Part shown: one piece after another, positions 1 through 7,735 of the stretch
Layout: the number at the start of each line of letters is the position of its first letter
Position numbering within the stretch: the stretch's first letter is position 1
DNA from: an uncultured Fibrobacter sp.
Lineage (GTDB): Bacteria > Fibrobacterota > Fibrobacteria > Fibrobacterales > Fibrobacteraceae
Length of the DNA: 13,400 bases
NCBI RefSeq assembly: GCF_937877005.1
Contig: NZ_CALEFV010000225.1
Location: forward strand, 1 to 13,400
Direction: 5' to 3'
Made by a program: the position numbers and the translations under genes
Notes under the pieces: model-generated
Seen by the model: the letters and a program-made list of their open reading frames with translations, nothing else
Told to the model about the DNA's origin: nothing
Databases searched by the model: none

Positions 1-304
1 CGCCAATGCGTACTAAAAAGCATGCTCCGATGAGAGCGCCGAGAATTGTAGGTGTGAGCAGCTGAAAGAAGATACGCTTGTTCAGGTAGCCGTGACGCGC
101 CAGGTTGAATGCGCTGCTGAAGTTTCCGATGATGAGCCCGATGCGGTTCGTGCCATTAGCCACGGTAGCGGGAAGCCCGAGAAAAATCATGATGGGAAGA
201 CTTAGCGTAGAGCCTCCGCCTGCAATGCTGTTGATAAGGCTTACGATAGCGCCTAAAACGAAGTAGGCGGCGTAGAGGACTAGAGATGTGATGTCGAATT
301 CCAT
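1..304 (-). CDS. TauE/SafE-family membrane permease, N-terminal fragment
   Basis: Reading the minus strand from the ATG at 304-302 gives about 101 residues, open to the left window edge, so the C-terminus is missing. The fragment is very hydrophobic. An early segment has the Gly-rich stretch NSIAGGGSTLSLP, followed by LGLPATVANGTNRIG, which is the signature of the sulfite exporter TauE/SafE family (often DUF81). Known members are inner-membrane permeases for sulfite, sulfoacetate or other organosulfur anions; the substrate here cannot be assigned. The start lies 11 bp beyond the stop codon of the upstream serine hydrolase, so the two are probably co-transcribed, although a promoter-like box also sits at the junction. 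Only the first half of a usual family member (about 250 residues) is visible. Family is fairly sure, substrate unknown. Confidence 0.85.
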   Translation of the reverse strand, partial: MEFDITSLVLYAAYFVLGAIVSLINSIAGGGSTLSLPIMIFLGLPATVANGTNRIGLIIGNFSSAFNLARHGYLNKRIFFQLLTPTILGALIGACFLVRIG

Positions 305-310
305 CGCGCC

Positions 311-318
311 CAAATTTA
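311..318 (-). promoter_or_regulatory. Possible TAnnTTTG box for the TauE/SafE gene
   Basis: The minus strand reads TAAATTTG, then six bases (GGCGCG), then the ATG at 304. The box overlaps the TAA stop codon of the upstream gene, so it may be coincidence. The box and its 6-nt spacing match those in front of the EamA transporter gene at 10878. No Shine-Dalgarno sequence precedes this ATG, so a leaderless transcript would explain the start. Confidence 0.35.
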
Positions 319-1386
319 GAAAAATGCATCGCAGAGCTTGGCGCGGAAGGCGTGAATACGGTCGGCGCTTGCTTCTCGGTGCGGATAGGTAAAGTTGCTG
401 AGCAGTACGACAGCGGCTCCCTTGTCGGGATCGGCGACGATGCTTGCTCCGGTGAATCCCGTCTTGCCGAAGGTATGCGGTGAAATGTGGGTGCCCATGA
501 ACTTTTCGCTGTTCAGTTCCCAGCCGAGAGCGGTGCAGGCTTCCTTGGCGGTGGAGTACTTGTTTGCCGTATCGAGCGCAAAGGCGTTCTCGCTGACCAT
601 TTTCAAGATGCCCGCAGGCATGACCCGCTTACCGTCTGCGGCGACGCCATCACTTAAAATAGTTTGTACAAAATTAAGTAAGTCGGGCACACAGCTGAAC
701 ATGCCGGCGCTGCCAACAGGGAAAAGCTTGCGCAGTACCCAGGCGCTTTCGTCGTGGATTTCGCCCTGGATCTCGCGGTTCCTGAAACTACAAATTTCGG
801 TCGGTGAAATTTCTTCTTTCGGAATAGGGTTCCAGTCGCGGGTAAGCGGGTCCCAGCCAGAGCGGTTCATGCCCAGCGGAATAAAGAAACGTTCGCGTCC
901 CTGCTGTTGCAGGTCCTTGCCAGTGAGACGCTGTAGAATGATTCCGAGCAGCACGCTCGCGGGGTTGCCGTAGTTGAAGTCGGCTCCGGGTTCATGTTCG
1001 AACTGATACGTGTATAGGGCATTCAGAATGCCTTCGGCGGGGAGCGTGCGCAAAGTTTTCATGGGTACGCGGTAATCGAGGCTGTGCGTAAGCAGATGAA
1101 AGATGCGGATGTCTTCGCGAAAATTTGTCTGAAGTTCAGGAATGTAGTCTATGGCCTTGGTGTCTACCGAGAGCTTACCTTCGAGAATGTAGCTGAGGGC
1201 GAGCGTAGATGTGGGGCATACCTTGGTGAGACTCGCAATGTCGAAAACCGTGTTTTCAGCCGTGTCAAGCGTCAGAATTTTATGCGAACCGTCGGGGAGC
1301 AGGAATCCGGCTACAGCCCTGCTGAAAATACCTTCGGCCTTGGCGGTCTCTAAAAGACCGGAAATCTTCTGTTTGTCAAAGTTCAT
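316..1386 (-). CDS. Class C beta-lactamase-fold serine hydrolase
   Basis: This 356-residue protein belongs to the beta-lactamase / penicillin-binding-protein-like family (AmpC/EstB type). All three catalytic motifs are visible: Ser-x-x-Lys as SLTK at 52-55 (nucleophile Ser52), Tyr-x-Asn as YGN at 139-141, and KTG at 308-310. A variant of the family HLLTH motif lies near 97-101. No signal peptide or membrane segment is seen, so the enzyme is probably cytoplasmic. That argues against a secreted antibiotic-resistance enzyme and for an esterase, D-amino-acid peptidase or cell-wall-recycling hydrolase. I chose the ATG at 1386; an in-frame TTG at 1401 would add five residues but overlaps the promoter-like box. 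Downstream, 11 bp separate it from the TauE/SafE permease. Family is confident; substrate is not known. Confidence 0.88.
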   Translation of the reverse strand: MNFDKQKISGLLETAKAEGIFSRAVAGFLLPDGSHKILTLDTAENTVFDIASLTKVCPTSTLALSYILEGKLSVDTKAIDYIPELQTNFREDIRIFHLLTHSLDYRVPMKTLRTLPAEGILNALYTYQFEHEPGADFNYGNPASVLLGIILQRLTGKDLQQQGRERFFIPLGMNRSGWDPLTRDWNPIPKEEISPTEICSFRNREIQGEIHDESAWVLRKLFPVGSAGMFSCVPDLLNFVQTILSDGVAADGKRVMPAGILKMVSENAFALDTANKYSTAKEACTALGWELNSEKFMGTHISPHTFGKTGFTGASIVADPDKGAAVVLLSNFTYPHREASADRIHAFRAKLCDAFF

Positions 1387-1390
1387 ACCC

Positions 1391-1398
1391 CTAAAATA
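1391..1398 (-). promoter_or_regulatory. Possible -10/-7 box for the serine hydrolase gene
   Basis: The minus strand reads TATTTTAG, then four bases, then the ATG at 1386. It differs from the TAnnTTTG consensus near its 3' end. The G-run just before the ATG is too close to act as a normal ribosome-binding site. The box lies in the 57-bp divergent gap shared with hybrid kinase 1. Confidence 0.35.
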
Positions 1399-1429
1399 CA
1401 AAAAAGGAACGCTCTTTCCGATTTAATCT

Positions 1430-1437
1430 TATATTTT
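1430..1437 (+). promoter_or_regulatory. Promoter box of the five-gene signalling cluster
   Basis: TATATTTT lies exactly six bases before the ATG of hybrid kinase 1, matching TAnnTTT(G). There is no Shine-Dalgarno sequence in the gap, so transcription starting at or next to the ATG (leaderless mRNA) is the simplest reading. The downstream genes have very short or overlapping junctions, so this is the only obvious promoter for 1444-9144. Confidence 0.5.
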
Positions 1438-1443
1438 ACTTGT

Positions 1444-4035
1444 ATGTTCTTTAATAAGAATGAAAAGTTTTTACGGGTGCACTTTGTCGCCGTCATGGTT
1501 TTTCTCGCCATCTGTTTTGCCGCTTCGGTGGTCTATATCGTATTGTCATCTATATCGTTCGTCCGGGATAATACGGCAAAACTTGAGGAAACGATCAATA
1601 GGGACAATTCGGTCACGGTCAGCAATTTTTTGAAACATGGTGAAAAAATCCTGGATTTAACCTGCAAGTCGGTTGACGCGATGCTTGCGGATAGCATGTC
1701 ACTGACCCAGGTCGAAGATTTTTTGGCAAAGGAAACGGCTCGCAATTTTGAAATGCGCGAGCAGGGAATGGGGGATTTTTACGGATTTATCGATGGCGCC
1801 TTTATCGACGGCATGAGATGGGTGCCGGCTGCAGGGTATCTGGCATCTCACCGTCCGTGGTATAAGGAGGCCCTGATGTCCCAGGGCCGTGTTGCATGGA
1901 TTCCTCCGCATGTCAATTTGCGAAACAACGAGGTGGTCATCACGGTAAGTCAGCGACTTTCTGACAGAAAGAACGTGCTTGCGCTGGATCTGGACTTGAG
2001 GGTGCTGCAGAATAGTATGCACCCGGTGAGTAAAAATGACTGGTGGATGGTTCTAGCCAAGAATGGCGTGGTTATGGCTCATTCCAATGTGACTCAGCTG
2101 GGACTTGACTACATGTCCTCGGAATTTTGGGAGTCGTCGGAAGGTCATGTTGCCCGCGAAGTCCTACTGTCGAATGAGAAACCCTTTTTGATAAAGAAGG
2201 GAAATAAGCGCTACCGCGTCCATTCAGCGCTCGTGCGCGAAAACCTGTATGTCGTTCGTGTTGTAGAGGAACCTACTTTTATTAGCGGTGTTCTCGGACT
2301 CATCGCAAGACAACTGCTTTGTGCGCTTGGCGTGATTGTTTTGATTGGTTTGATGTTCGTCATGATTTATAGGGCGCTTATGCGGGAAATCCGCATGAAT
2401 CATGCCAAGTCGTTGTTCCTTTCGAACATGAGCAGTGAAATAGGCGTGTCGGTTAATGGTATTCTCGGCCTCAATTCCATTTTGATGAAGGAAGTCCGCG
2501 ATGACGGACTTCGTGAATATGTCAAGAACATCCAGATGGCGACGCAGGGTTTACGTTCCCTGGTGAACGATATTCTTGAGGTTTCCAAGATTGAATCGGG
2601 AAAACTGGAAACGGTGCCGTCGGGATACGACGTGTTCACGGTGCTGTCGGAATGTTTTGATGCTTTGTCGCCGCGTGCCTCTGCAAAGAATCTACGCTTT
2701 TCGCTGGAATGCGACTCCGACCTTCCCTGTTGCCTGTGGGGGGATGAAAAGCATATCAGACAGATTATATCGAATTTGCTCTCGAATGCAATCAAGTATA
2801 CCGAAGTGGGTGAAGTTGTATTGTCTGTCGGTTTCGATGCGGTGCCGTCGGCATCGGTGCAGAAACCCGAAGATTACATCATGCTCAAGATTTCTGTGCG
2901 CGATACGGGTATCGGTATCCGGGAAGAGGATTTGGACCGCGTCTTTAATGCGTTCCTGAATATTGGACGCGGTAGTGCCAAGGCGCAGGCGACGACTGGA
3001 CTGGGACTGAGCCTGACGAAGGAACTTGTTGAGAGGAGCGGTGGAGAAATTACAGTCAAGAGCCGCTTTGGCGAGGGAACCACTTTCATGGTGTCTATTC
3101 CGCAGCTCGTTTTGAATATGGAGCCCATCGGCAACTTTACTGCCCGTTACCGGAGTTCCGCTCACCAGAAAAAGAATTCCACCGAGATGCTGTTCGCTCC
3201 CGAGGCCCGCGTGTTGATAGTCGATGATGTCGACATGAATCTAAGAGTCTTCCGTGGCATGCTCAAGGGCACCAAGATCCAGGTGGATACGGCTATTAAC
3301 GGCTCCCAGTGCCTAAAGCTGGTTCAGTCAAAACGCTATGACCTGATTTTCCTGGATTATGTGATGCCGGGAATGGACGGCTCCGATATACTCAAGCATA
3401 TCAAGAATCTTGAAAACTGCGTAAACAGGGATACGCCCATAGTCGTGGTTGTTCCCGAAGCGCTTATGGAATCGAGGGAATCGTACTTGAGTCTCGGCTT
3501 TGTCGATTACCTGTCAAAACCGTTCAAGGAACAGGACCTGTTCCGTATATTGAAATGGAATTTGCCGGCCCGGTTAATCTTGACGAATGCGGACCTTCAG
3601 ACGGACGAGGACTACACCTACAAGCCTGTACCGATAACCAAGGAAGAGGAAGATCTTGCCGCGAGTATGGCCCTGTCTGCAAATCAGAAGCTTTCTCTGT
3701 TCAGGGGAATCCTCAATACGGCGGCCGGCCTTGAATATTGCGCAAACAATGAGTCGCTGTACCTGGAAATGCTCCAGGAATATGCGGATTCGGATTCGGC
3801 AACCGATGTCGACAGAAATTTCCAGGATTCTGACTGGGTAGGTTATATTGCGGGACTTCGCAATCTAAGCGTCATTTCTTCGGCTGTAGGCGCCGAGGAA
3901 ATGGTGAAGGAAATCGATGCTCTTGAAAATGCCTGTCGTAAGCAGGAATACGACTATGTGCAGAAAAATCATAGGCGTATCATGGGGCTGCTGGCGGAAT
4001 TGAAGACCAAGATTCGTGAGGGTCTCGAGAAGTGA
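1444..4035 (+). CDS. Hybrid histidine kinase 1, degenerate H-box and Hpt
   Basis: This 863-residue membrane protein has a transmembrane segment at about 13-37, a periplasmic dCache-type sensor (about 38-286, with the Cache-like WYKEA...VVITVSQRL stretch), a second membrane segment at 287-309, a HisKA region (about 315-385), a HATPase_c domain, a receiver (about 590-707) and a C-terminal Hpt-like helical domain (about 755-860). The ATP-binding boxes are intact: Asn448, DTGIGI at 487-492, GLGL at 519-522. The receiver keeps Asp594/Asp595, phospho-acceptor Asp638 and Lys692, but the switch Thr/Ser is Val670. The H-box reads NMSSEIGVSVNG, with Ser331 where HisKA has its phosphorylated His and with the usual R-T-P also lost. 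In the Hpt domain, Arg806 replaces the His. So it has no canonical phospho-His and is probably a pseudokinase or a receiver-only relay partner. The next gene overlaps by 4 bp. Architecture is confident; role is inferred. Confidence 0.93.
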   Translation: MFFNKNEKFLRVHFVAVMVFLAICFAASVVYIVLSSISFVRDNTAKLEETINRDNSVTVSNFLKHGEKILDLTCKSVDAMLADSMSLTQVEDFLAKETARNFEMREQGMGDFYGFIDGAFIDGMRWVPAAGYLASHRPWYKEALMSQGRVAWIPPHVNLRNNEVVITVSQRLSDRKNVLALDLDLRVLQNSMHPVSKNDWWMVLAKNGVVMAHSNVTQLGLDYMSSEFWESSEGHVAREVLLSNEKPFLIKKGNKRYRVHSALVRENLYVVRVVEEPTFISGVLGLIARQLLCALGVIVLIGLMFVMIYRALMREIRMNHAKSLFLSNMSSEIGVSVNGILGLNSILMKEVRDDGLREYVKNIQMATQGLRSLVNDILEVSKIESGKLETVPSGYDVFTVLSECFDALSPRASAKNLRFSLECDSDLPCCLWGDEKHIRQIISNLLSNAIKYTEVGEVVLSVGFDAVPSASVQKPEDYIMLKISVRDTGIGIREEDLDRVFNAFLNIGRGSAKAQATTGLGLSLTKELVERSGGEITVKSRFGEGTTFMVSIPQLVLNMEPIGNFTARYRSSAHQKKNSTEMLFAPEARVLIVDDVDMNLRVFRGMLKGTKIQVDTAINGSQCLKLVQSKRYDLIFLDYVMPGMDGSDILKHIKNLENCVNRDTPIVVVVPEALMESRESYLSLGFVDYLSKPFKEQDLFRILKWNLPARLILTNADLQTDEDYTYKPVPITKEEEDLAASMALSANQKLSLFRGILNTAAGLEYCANNESLYLEMLQEYADSDSATDVDRNFQDSDWVGYIAGLRNLSVISSAVGAEEMVKEIDALENACRKQEYDYVQKNHRRIMGLLAELKTKIREGLEK

Positions 4036-5129
4036 TAAGGCTAGTCAAATTCTTTGCAGCGATTGCCGTTGCATGCCTTGTCGCGATCTTTCTGATGTTG
4101 AAGGATTCGAATACAGGTGCGAAGGTGAACGATTCGCCGATGAGAATCGCTGTGGTGATGACGGGACCCCGCCTGGATCATAGCTGGAATGAATCACATT
4201 ACATAGCCTTGGAAAAAGTGTCTAGGGAATTGAATCTGGAAATTGCATATTACGACAATGTCCCGACGAATTCCATGGCTGAAGAGATTATGGAGCGCGC
4301 TATTGCCAATGGGGCTCAGATCGTGATTGCGAACTCCTTTGGATTCGGGGATGCCGTGGCTCGTGTGGCTCATCGACATCCGGAAACGAAATTCTTTCAT
4401 GCGACGGGGGAGCGTGTTTATCCTAATGTGCTCACTTTTATGGGGAGAATTTACCAGATGTGGTATCTTTCGGGCATAGTGGCAGGACTCATGACGAAAA
4501 ATAATAGAGTCGGCTACTTGGCGAGCATGAATATTTCTGAAGTGAATAGGGGAATAAATGCCTTTACACTGGGTGTCCGCAAGGTGAATCCCGAAGCTAA
4601 TGTGTATGTCAGCTGGAGTGGATCCTGGTTTGATGAGAACATGGCCGCGACGGCGACTCAGTATTTGGTGGATACCTGTAAAGTCGACGTGTTCTCGGTG
4701 AAAGCGGATGTTAACCGTCCGTATGAGATGGCAGAGGAGAAAGGGGTATGGATTATCGGGTGTAACTTGGATAACAGTCAGCGGTATCTGGAATCTTTCC
4801 TGACGGCTCCGATTTGGCATTGGGAAAATTTCTACAGGAAAAAGATTAATGAAGTGAAGCAAAATAAGTTCGTGGCCCGTAGCGAATGGCTTGGTATCGA
4901 AAGCGGAATCATGGACCTTGCGCCAATGGCTGCTGCAGTGAGTGATTCCGTCCGTCAAATTGTGGAATCGGAATGGCACAGGCTCGAGGAGCGAACCTTC
5001 GATGTCTTTTATGGGCCGATTGAAGATAATCATGGTCGGATACATGTCGGACCGGGTGAGAGCATGACGGACGAAGAAATGCAGCACCGCTTTAACTGGT
5101 ATGTAAAGGGAGTTGTCGATGGACTTTAA
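4032..5129 (+). CDS. BMP-family periplasmic solute-binding protein (PnrA-like)
   Basis: This 365-residue protein starts at a GTG that overlaps the TGA of kinase 1 (GTGA), with GAGGG at 4018-4022 as a plausible ribosome-binding site. A hydrophobic N-terminal segment (about 5-23) is a signal peptide or, more likely, an uncleaved membrane anchor; Cys15 is a poor lipobox candidate because hydrophobic residues continue after it. From about residue 37 the protein follows the basic membrane protein (Bmp/PnrA) family: MRIAVVMTG, then LDHSWNES (family form D-K-S-F-N), later FMGRIYQMWYLSGIVAGL and VNPEANVYVSWSGSWFDE. Known members bind purine nucleosides or related ligands for ABC import. No permease or ATPase gene lies nearby; instead hybrid kinases flank it on both sides. 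I infer a ligand-sensing role that feeds the kinase sensor domains. The ligand is unknown. Confidence 0.9.
   Translation: MIRLVKFFAAIAVACLVAIFLMLKDSNTGAKVNDSPMRIAVVMTGPRLDHSWNESHYIALEKVSRELNLEIAYYDNVPTNSMAEEIMERAIANGAQIVIANSFGFGDAVARVAHRHPETKFFHATGERVYPNVLTFMGRIYQMWYLSGIVAGLMTKNNRVGYLASMNISEVNRGINAFTLGVRKVNPEANVYVSWSGSWFDENMAATATQYLVDTCKVDVFSVKADVNRPYEMAEEKGVWIIGCNLDNSQRYLESFLTAPIWHWENFYRKKINEVKQNKFVARSEWLGIESGIMDLAPMAAAVSDSVRQIVESEWHRLEERTFDVFYGPIEDNHGRIHVGPGESMTDEEMQHRFNWYVKGVVDGL
5106..5112 (+). promoter_or_regulatory. Ribosome-binding site deciding the kinase 2 start
   Basis: AAGGGAG lies six bases before the ATG at 5119, inside the end of the BMP gene. An in-frame TTG at 5113 would add two residues but would touch this site with no spacing, so the ATG at 5119 is preferred. 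Confidence 0.7.
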
Positions 5130-7734
5130 GGAAAGGGGATCGAGAATCCATGTCAAGATGGTGATTTTGATAGCGGCCTTTATGGCGGTTCTCTGTCTTG
5201 TGTGTGTCTTGTTACGAATCAGGATGGATGCCCTGCTTATCAGGAGCATGAACATGCAGGTTCAGCAGCAGTCGCTTGTGTTGGCTTCTGCACTCGATTC
5301 CAAGATAGAGGCGCATCTTGCTTCTCTAAAGAATCTTGCGAAACAGATTGAAAATGATTGGATGAACATCGATGCAATTCTTGCTCCCGTGAATCGGATA
5401 GAGAAGAACGCTCAGTATGGAATTATCGATTTGTATGGTAAGTGCACTTGGGGTGATTCTTCGATGGTCATAAAGCCAAAGGACTTCCAGGGCGTGGTGG
5501 AGTCGTTCCGCGGAATACCCTTTGTGAGCTACAACGAAGAGAAGGGTGTTCTTCTGACGGTTCCGATTTTTTCTAACGGAAACGTGAAGGGGGTCCTGTA
5601 TAAACTCTATTCAGTCTTTAGTGACGAATTGCTGATTGATTTTTCAAAGATAGACAGACAAAGATTTGTTTCTATTCGCGACGGCAAGGGACACTTGCTT
5701 ATGGGCGAGGCCACAGATGATGGATTTGACGATGCTTTCAAGGTGCTTCGGAAAAAATTGCAGACATCAAATGTTGCCATAATTCGTAAAAAAAGAAGCA
5801 ATGGCATCTACTACTATTTTATGCATGAACTCAGTGCGCAGAACCTTTTTGTCTCGGGAGTCGTGCCTGAAAAAAGCCTAGGGCTGAATGCGGAAAAGGT
5901 GCCTTCACTAGTGTTCAAGGTTGTGGGTTGCCTAATATTGTTCTTTGCAATGAGCATGGGCATAGTTTTCTTGATTTTCCGGCAAAATTATGAGCGGAAC
6001 CGTCGGCGACTGCTGGAGGAAACTCCCAAGAAGACTTCCGAAGTGGACTACAGTGTGTTGAGAGTCATCGGTCAGGAACTCCGCATCCCGATCGGGAACA
6101 TTCTGGGCGTGAACACGATTCTTTTGAAGGAAAACAAGGACCCGACTATCAAGGAATATGCACGGAGTATCCAGAGTGTGGGTATGTCGCTATTGTCGCT
6201 GGTGAACAATGTTGTCGATCTTTCCAAGATGGAAGCCGGCGACATGGAACTTGTTCCTGTTCAGTACAATCTGTTCTCGGTTCTTAGCGAAAGCTACGAT
6301 ATGCTCAAGTTGAGGGCAAATGACAAGTCGCTCCATTCGGAAATTGAAGTGGACCAGACCATTCCTACGGAGCTCTTCGGTGACGAAATCCGCGTGCGGC
6401 AGATTATCAACAATCTGCTTTTGAATGCGGTAAAGTATACTGCCTCGGGGTCGGTGATGCTCAAGGTTGATTATGAACGCATTGCCTCGGAACCTCATGG
6501 TTCGAACAGGATAAATCTGATTATTTCCGTACAGGATACGGGTATCGGAATTCGTGACGAGGAATTGAATAATCTATTTATCGCTTTCCGTCACAGTGAA
6601 ACGGTGGGTACTTTGTCGGATGCCGGTACGGGCTTGGGACTTTCGTTGACCAATAGTCTCGTCAATTTGATGGGGGGCAAGATTACGGTGGATTCCGCTT
6701 ACGGCAAGGGTTCCACATTTACAGTGACCATTCCGCAGGTAGTCGTGAAGAATGAATCCATGGGTGATTTCGAAAGGCGTTACCGCGACTATGTCATTGC
6801 GACAGAAATTCAGAACCGTAGGTTTTCTGCCCCAGGTGCCATGGTGCTTGCGGTCGACGATGTACCGATGAATTTGCGCGTGATGGCGGGACTTCTGAAA
6901 GAAACTGATGTCAAGTTGGAAGTAGCGAATAATGGCATGGAAGCTATGGAAAAAATCAAGCGTAACCATTACGATGTTATTTTCATGGACAAGGATATGC
7001 CTATTATGGATGGTGCGGAAACATTGTCTATTATAAGGAGCTTGGCGGATCATCCCAATACTGAAACTCCGATTGTTCTGATGACATCGAATTCGATTCC
7101 CGATGCGCGAGAAATATGTGTCAGTGAAGGTTTCTCGGATTTTCTAGTCAAACCTGTCCGCGAAGAGTCTCTAATCATGATGCTGCATAAGTATCTGCCT
7201 AGTGAAAAGGTGAAATTCTTCAGTGATACCGACGATGTAAATGATGCCCAGAATACATATTACAGTTCCCTGAATATTGCCGTGCCGCTTGTGGCGAACA
7301 ATGTGGAAAAGGATTCGATTCAGGAAATGTCGGATGCCAAGGTTGCCGAAGAGACGATGAAACATATGGGGCGAAGTTTGCCGGAAGATTTGGAAAACCT
7401 TGCCGAAACCGGTTTGGCCGATGTAAAACTTGGCCTGGATTGTTGCGATGGTGACGAAGGTTTGTACCGTCAAAAGCTTCGTGAATATTCCGTGAGCGCG
7501 ATGGACCTTTCGCTGGAACAGTATTACAGGATCGAAGATTACGAAAACTATCGTATGCTTGTTCATTTGCTCAAGGGAAAATCGCTTGCTCTCGGGGCGA
7601 TTGAAATCGCGAGTTTAGCTAAATTGATGGAAAATGCTTGTAATTCCGGCGATTACGAATACCTTAGGGCTTCGCATGCTAGATTGATTCGAGAATACAG
7701 AAACTTTGTAAAGGTCTTGAAGGAATTGATTTAA
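5119..7734 (+). CDS. Hybrid histidine kinase 2, H-box His replaced, Hpt intact
   Basis: This 871-residue protein has the same plan as kinase 1: membrane segment about 14-32, periplasmic Cache-like sensor about 33-264, membrane segment about 265-287, HisKA about 305-375, HATPase_c, receiver about 576-692 and C-terminal Hpt about 765-871. ATP-binding motifs are canonical: Asn436, DTGIGI at 473-478, GTGLGL at 503-508. Receiver residues are complete: Asp580/Asp581, Asp624, Thr656, Lys678. The Hpt motif VHLLKGKS keeps its histidine, His816. The H-box reads IGQELRIPIGN, with Gln319 where the phospho-His should be. So the ATPase and the relay domains look usable but the normal autophosphorylation site is gone. 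It overlaps the BMP gene by 11 bp, and the Nudix gene follows after one base. It could receive phosphate from another kinase, or phosphorylate its own Hpt in a CheA-like way; both are inference. Confidence 0.93.
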   Translation: MDFKERGSRIHVKMVILIAAFMAVLCLVCVLLRIRMDALLIRSMNMQVQQQSLVLASALDSKIEAHLASLKNLAKQIENDWMNIDAILAPVNRIEKNAQYGIIDLYGKCTWGDSSMVIKPKDFQGVVESFRGIPFVSYNEEKGVLLTVPIFSNGNVKGVLYKLYSVFSDELLIDFSKIDRQRFVSIRDGKGHLLMGEATDDGFDDAFKVLRKKLQTSNVAIIRKKRSNGIYYYFMHELSAQNLFVSGVVPEKSLGLNAEKVPSLVFKVVGCLILFFAMSMGIVFLIFRQNYERNRRRLLEETPKKTSEVDYSVLRVIGQELRIPIGNILGVNTILLKENKDPTIKEYARSIQSVGMSLLSLVNNVVDLSKMEAGDMELVPVQYNLFSVLSESYDMLKLRANDKSLHSEIEVDQTIPTELFGDEIRVRQIINNLLLNAVKYTASGSVMLKVDYERIASEPHGSNRINLIISVQDTGIGIRDEELNNLFIAFRHSETVGTLSDAGTGLGLSLTNSLVNLMGGKITVDSAYGKGSTFTVTIPQVVVKNESMGDFERRYRDYVIATEIQNRRFSAPGAMVLAVDDVPMNLRVMAGLLKETDVKLEVANNGMEAMEKIKRNHYDVIFMDKDMPIMDGAETLSIIRSLADHPNTETPIVLMTSNSIPDAREICVSEGFSDFLVKPVREESLIMMLHKYLPSEKVKFFSDTDDVNDAQNTYYSSLNIAVPLVANNVEKDSIQEMSDAKVAEETMKHMGRSLPEDLENLAETGLADVKLGLDCCDGDEGLYRQKLREYSVSAMDLSLEQYYRIEDYENYRMLVHLLKGKSLALGAIEIASLAKLMENACNSGDYEYLRASHARLIREYRNFVKVLKELI

Positions 7735-7735
7735 A

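Noticed and set aside
1387..1401. TTG at 1401 as start of the serine hydrolase
   Set aside because: It lies in the promoter-like box; the ATG at 1386 is the better start. The same reasoning rejects the TTG at 10887 for the EamA gene.
2428..2466. Sequencing error or frameshift as the cause of the missing H-box histidine in kinase 1
   Set aside because: The frame continues without a break on both sides, several neighbouring residues differ too, and kinase 2 independently lacks the His.
4194..5255. 353-codon minus-strand open frame opposite the BMP gene
   Set aside because: The plus strand encodes a full BMP-family protein; the antisense product has no recognisable motif and no start signals.
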